Assembly (NCBI GenBank): GCA_020630875.1
Contig: JAHDIH010000008.1
Span: 62,214 to 126,213, forward strand
Reading direction: 5' to 3'
Length of the DNA stretch: 64,000 nucleotides
DNA from: Deltaproteobacteria bacterium
Lineage (GTDB): Bacteria; Myxococcota_A; Polyangia; Haliangiales; Haliangiaceae
Under the pieces are notes generated by a model. That model was not told the origin of the DNA and did no database searches. It worked only from the letters and a program-made list of their open reading frames with translations. Positions 60,406-64,000 of this stretch are shown one piece after another; the first letter of the stretch is position 1; every line of letters starts with the position of its first letter. Both the position numbers and the translations under genes were made by a program.

Positions 60406-61560
60406 GTGTCTATCGTAGTACAGAAATATGGCGGTTCTTCTGTCGCCTCGCCGGATAAGATACGGCTGGTCGCCAAAAGAATCGTGGAAACCAAAAAGCA
60501 AGGCCATGATGTGGTGGTCGTAGTTTCAGCGATGGGAAGTACCACTGATGAACTGCTAAAGAACGCCAACGCAGTAAGCAACGCACCGTCACGAAGAGAG
60601 CTGGACATGCTTTTGAGCTGTGGCGAAAGGGCATCGATGGCACTTTTATCCATGGCGGTGATTAATTTGGGGTACGAAGCTATCTCGTTTACAGGTTCTC
60701 AGGCTGGCGTTATGACCAACGATCGCCACTCTGATGCTTCGATCATTGAAGTTCGACCAGTTCGAGTTCAAGACGAGCTGTCCCGAGGTAAAGTTGTGAT
60801 TGTGGCGGGCTTTCAAGGAGTCTCCTACAAGAGGGAAATTACAACGTTAGGCCGCGGTGGTTCGGACACTACTGCAGTGGCCTTGGCGGCGGCGCTCTCC
60901 GCCGAATATTGCGAAATATGCTCAGATGTTGATGGGGTTTACACCGCAGATCCACGAGTGGTTTCTGCGGCTCAACTTCTTGATGGGTTGTCCCACGAAG
61001 AGATGATCGAATCTGCGGCTCATGGAGCTAAGGTTTTACACGCGGAAGCAGTTGAGTTTGCCCGGCTTAGCGGCATTGCACTCTATGCGCGGGCGACGAC
61101 AGGAAGTGGAAGAGGGACACGTATAGATAATGCAGCGACAGCAGGAAGTTTTGTCGTCTCGAGCCTGTCGCCTGTTTGTATGGTCGCTACAGACAGCCGC
61201 TTTGCGAAATCGGTGTTTGAGGAGTTGTCTTCTCTTCAAGCAGAAGTTTTGTTTGCAATAAGTTCCGACGCCACTCGTATTTTCTGCTGTCTTAAAGACA
61301 GTCCCAACCCGTCTCAGCTGCAAAGCGATATTTCTAAGATTGAGAACGTTGAATTTATGGGCGATCTTGCGGCTGTGTCGGTTACCTCGGTTGGCTCTGG
61401 CAAGGCCCCCCACGCAATGTCAGAGTTGTTGGCGTTAGCAGAGCCTGAAGCCGTAGCCACAATGATGACTCCAAACCGGCGAACTGTCGTTTCACCCCTT
61501 GCGCAAGCCAGTATTCTCGCTGAGAAAATGCACTCATTGATGCTTGGAAGTAAGCACTAG
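60406..61560 (+). CDS. lysC: Aspartate kinase with divergent C-terminal ACT region
   Basis: A 384-aa protein, slightly shorter than typical ~405-aa aspartate kinases. The kinase domain is canonical: [20 protein letters not shown] at the N-terminus, [51 protein letters not shown] and [13 protein letters not shown]. It phosphorylates aspartate in the lysine/threonine/methionine pathway. The C-terminal ~135 residues lack clear ACT signatures and the usual allosteric motifs, so feedback control may be reduced or different. The start is GTG. The 3' end overlaps the opposing M16-like gene by 27 nt. Confidence 0.9.
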   Translation: MSIVVQKYGGSSVASPDKIRLVAKRIVETKKQGHDVVVVVSAMGSTTDELLKNANAVSNAPSRRELDMLLSCGERASMALLSMAVINLGYEAISFTGSQAGVMTNDRHSDASIIEVRPVRVQDELSRGKVVIVAGFQGVSYKREITTLGRGGSDTTAVALAAALSAEYCEICSDVDGVYTADPRVVSAAQLLDGLSHEEMIESAAHGAKVLHAEAVEFARLSGIALYARATTGSGRGTRIDNAATAGSFVVSSLSPVCMVATDSRFAKSVFEELSSLQAEVLFAISSDATRIFCCLKDSPNPSQLQSDISKIENVEFMGDLAAVSVTSVGSGKAPHAMSELLALAEPEAVATMMTPNRRTVVSPLAQASILAEKMHSLMLGSKH

Positions 61561-62766
61561 TTCTTTTGCCAAAATCGTGGTGTCGCTTGATTGCGGTGTC
61601 ACCACAATGGTTGAAAAGTCGTCACAAATTTGCTGTGCAATTTCTGTAAGCTTGTTGTTGGTCAGATCGCTCAGTATATCCAGCGATTGACTTTTATAGT
61701 CAGTAGGGGTGTTTTGACAGAATGCTTCCATGGTTTGCGACAAGCGATCGATTGGAGTCGCGTGAGCAATTTCAAGGTTTCCCAAGCAGTGCGCTCGCGC
61801 ATGGTCAAACTCTTCTAGCGTCAGTCCGTCGCGGGCTTCTGTAAAAGTCATTTTTAGCCTTTCCAAGACAAGTTGCAGGTTTTCCCCGGAGCACGCGGTT
61901 CTCATCATGGACCACCACTGAAGCGGGGCAGCCCACGAAAAATAGTCGGCCCCGTAGGTCAATCCGCCGTTGGTTCTTAAGTCTCGATTCAAGCGCGATG
62001 TAAATAAGCCACCAACCGCGGCTTCCCAAACCGTATAAGCAACGCGCGTTTCAAAGGTTGCGGGGCCAGGGTGAGCAAGCAATAAATGAACTCCGTGAAG
62101 TACGGGTTGCTCGATGGTTAGTGTTAGTCGTTGCTGGCTAAAGTCTGCCGTGACGTTGGGGGCGGCCTGCTCCCTAGAAGAGGGAATGCTTTCGCATAAC
62201 TTTTCGATTACCAAGGGAGAAACGTTTCCGGTTACCCCGACGGTGCATGGAGCGCTCATCGCTGACTTCCAAACTCTGTGCAGTACTTCTTCCTTCATTT
62301 GATCAATTGAGTTGACGTCGCCGTATACCGGCCGAGAGTAGGGATGATTCGGGGCCGCGTAAAGTTGCACTCCACGCGCTGCAAGCCAGTCGCCATCCAA
62401 CGATGCTTCTTCCAGCTCTGCCAATCTCTCTTTTGCAACTTTCAACCAGTTGTCTGTTGTGATGCCTTCTCCCTGGCACATCGAAAGGAACAGGTCCCAC
62501 GTTCTTGTTAGCGCTTCTTCTAAGCAGGTTATCTTTGCATGGAGATGGGTGGCAGTCGTCGAAAAGTGCACAGAGGAGCCCAGTTTGTCGAGCTCAAGAT
62601 CGAGTTTTTGGCGACTCAGCATTTTGGTGGAGCGTCGGGCTAATGTTGCTGCGAATGCGCAGGCGCCGTCGTAACCTTCAGGATCCCTCGCTGCTCCATT
62701 TTCCCAGACCAGCCAAATGCAAACCAAAGGGCTTGATGAAGGTACGTATGTGGTCAGTTTAGTCAT
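61534..62766 (-). CDS. M16-family peptidase-like protein without the zinc motif
   Basis: A 410-aa protein with the two-domain M16 fold pattern ([19 protein letters not shown] and [27 protein letters not shown]). No HxxEH zinc motif is present; the equivalent N-terminal region reads [13 protein letters not shown]. This is the usual inactive partner that supplies the substrate-binding Arg/Tyr (here in [15 protein letters not shown]). It is downstream of the active M16 gene with an 8-nt overlap, so a heterodimer is likely. Confidence 0.82.
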   Translation of the reverse strand: MTKLTTYVPSSSPLVCIWLVWENGAARDPEGYDGACAFAATLARRSTKMLSRQKLDLELDKLGSSVHFSTTATHLHAKITCLEEALTRTWDLFLSMCQGEGITTDNWLKVAKERLAELEEASLDGDWLAARGVQLYAAPNHPYSRPVYGDVNSIDQMKEEVLHRVWKSAMSAPCTVGVTGNVSPLVIEKLCESIPSSREQAAPNVTADFSQQRLTLTIEQPVLHGVHLLLAHPGPATFETRVAYTVWEAAVGGLFTSRLNRDLRTNGGLTYGADYFSWAAPLQWWSMMRTACSGENLQLVLERLKMTFTEARDGLTLEEFDHARAHCLGNLEIAHATPIDRLSQTMEAFCQNTPTDYKSQSLDILSDLTNNKLTEIAQQICDDFSTIVVTPQSSDTTILAKELVLTSKHQ

Positions 62767-63979
62767 TGGGAACTACCGAGAATAGCGACCATTCTTCCAA
62801 AACTTGGCTAGCGGCACTCGCCAACTCTTCGTTGCTTGGTACAACCTTCCACAGGTTTTGCATCGTTTCTAACGTAGTTCCATGGCACAGTCTCGATCCC
62901 AAAAAGTCTGCTGCGCCGTCAAGCGATAGCCATTCCCTGTGAAAATCGGTACGTTTTCGCATTGTTGCCGCCAAGATTAGTTCTTCGTTTACTGCACCAT
63001 TTTTTATTCGCGTAATGTTTTGGCGGACGCGGTCGATCGCTTCTTGTGCGCTGGCATCTTGCATGAGCGTTACTTCCATTCGCCAAAGAGATGTTCCAAT
63101 GCCAGTGGACGGATAGACGTGTACCGCGTGGGCCAATTGCTTTTCTATTTTCAGGGCGTTGGTGAGAAGAGACGCACTAGATCCTGCAAGTAAATAGCCT
63201 AGGGTCGCGAACGTCGCCCATTGTTTCTCATCGTGCCCGGGAACGATTCCAAACCAATGAAGTCGAGTGGATGGCACATCGGCTGCGACGACAGTCCCGG
63301 GTTGCAGATTGCTCAGGCGAGGGGGAGCCGACTTCGGGATACTCGTTGCCGGAAGCGTCTCTAACCGGTTGCGCGCAATCTCGAATTCTCGAGGTCCGCC
63401 TCCTGCAAGCACGAACGTTAGATTGCTTGCGGTGTAGTATTCCTGATGAGCTTTGGCTAAGTCATTCGTGGAGATGAGGTTTATAGCTTCTCTGGTGCCA
63501 ATGATGGGCCGTCCGTAAGGATGATTTGGCAGTAGTTCCTTTAACATTATTTCTTCTGCTACGGCATCCGGATCGTTTTCCACCGTTTGCTGCCGCTCTT
63601 CCAAAATGACACCTCGTTCACTTGATAGAAACTCTTGCAGCTTTGGGGGATTGGTAATTCGATCGACTTCCATCTCCATGAGTTCGTCGAGCGCGGTGGT
63701 AGGGACGGTAGCTCTGTAACTCGTCCAGTCGGTCCACGTCGCAGCGTTGTTATCTCCACCGCAGCGCTCGATAAATTTGTCGTATACCTGAGGGCCAAAT
63801 TTGGCAGAGCCGGCAAACATTAGGTGTTCCAAAAAGTGAGCGAGACCCGACCGCTCCTCAGGATCTAGTGCAGCCCCCGCGGAGAACCAGTGTTGAACCG
63901 AACAAACGCCGCTTGAGCTTTGCGCCTGAATCATCCGGACTCCGTTGTTAAGTGTAGTTTCCGATAATGGAAAAATCAT
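62759..63979 (-). CDS. M16-family zinc metallopeptidase (active subunit)
   Basis: A 406-aa protein. The inverted zinc motif HFLEH is at H48-E51-H52 in GLAHFLEHLMFAGS, and the third ligand is probably E127 or E128 in GVILEERQ, at the normal spacing. The second half resembles the M16C inactive-like domain. It is expected to form the catalytic half with the inactive partner downstream. The start ATG at 63979 is 21 nt from the window edge and the frame is open to the edge. Another frame there ends in TGA overlapping this ATG as ATGA, which fits an upstream gene of the same operon. Confidence 0.88.
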   Translation of the reverse strand: MIFPLSETTLNNGVRMIQAQSSSGVCSVQHWFSAGAALDPEERSGLAHFLEHLMFAGSAKFGPQVYDKFIERCGGDNNAATWTDWTSYRATVPTTALDELMEMEVDRITNPPKLQEFLSSERGVILEERQQTVENDPDAVAEEIMLKELLPNHPYGRPIIGTREAINLISTNDLAKAHQEYYTASNLTFVLAGGGPREFEIARNRLETLPATSIPKSAPPRLSNLQPGTVVAADVPSTRLHWFGIVPGHDEKQWATFATLGYLLAGSSASLLTNALKIEKQLAHAVHVYPSTGIGTSLWRMEVTLMQDASAQEAIDRVRQNITRIKNGAVNEELILAATMRKRTDFHREWLSLDGAADFLGSRLCHGTTLETMQNLWKVVPSNEELASAASQVLEEWSLFSVVPND

Positions 63980-64000
63980 GATGGTTTGGGCATCAAACTC

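Overview
The window looks like chromosomal DNA of a Gram-negative bacterium of the deltaproteobacterial/Myxococcota type. The evidence is a complete type II secretion (Gsp) operon that includes gspN, three sigma-54 enhancer-binding proteins in 64 kb, an FHA-linked activator, a MopE-like metal-binding motif, many lipoproteins with lipoboxes and a TolC-family channel. Base composition is near 50% GC. Genes are tightly packed, with many 4-nt ATGA start/stop overlaps. No insertion sequence, prophage or CRISPR array was seen. The lineage is inferred from gene content only.

Left part (1-21200). A surface-glycan cluster comes first: three multi-pass GT-C-type glycosyltransferase-like proteins and a membrane sulfatase/phosphotransferase-like protein. 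A long S41 processing protease then diverges from the sigma-32-like rpoH and rsmI. An NtrB/NtrC-like pair, a lipoprotein, an 88-aa conserved-looking protein with rluD, pgeF, a TolC-like channel and a cyclophilin lipoprotein follow.

Centre (21200-41000). A multi-pass histidine kinase and an NtrC-type regulator are joined by a 4-nt overlap to gspC, which opens a collinear gspC-D-E-F-G-H-I-J-K-L-M-N operon. It encodes the outer-membrane secretin, the ATPase, the inner-membrane platform and five pseudopilins. No prepilin peptidase (gspO) is present in the window. The operon meets an FHA-sigma54 activator head-on, and that gene in turn overlaps a fused moaD-moaE gene.

Right part (41000-64000). 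An Atl-like DNA-repair protein, a DUF2200 protein, a GH5 lipoprotein coupled to a glutamate-synthase-like FMN protein, and asnS come first. A TetR-controlled LolA-like/outer-membrane/RND export operon follows, with two matching operator-like sites. Next is the most unusual gene of the window: a ClpA/ClpC-like AAA+ protein whose C-terminal third resembles peptide release factor RF2 but lacks the GGQ motif. Then come a lipoprotein, rmuC, a four-copy palindromic tandem repeat beside tRNA-Cys, a TSUP transporter, a large lipoprotein, aspartate kinase and an M16 peptidase pair that reaches the right edge.
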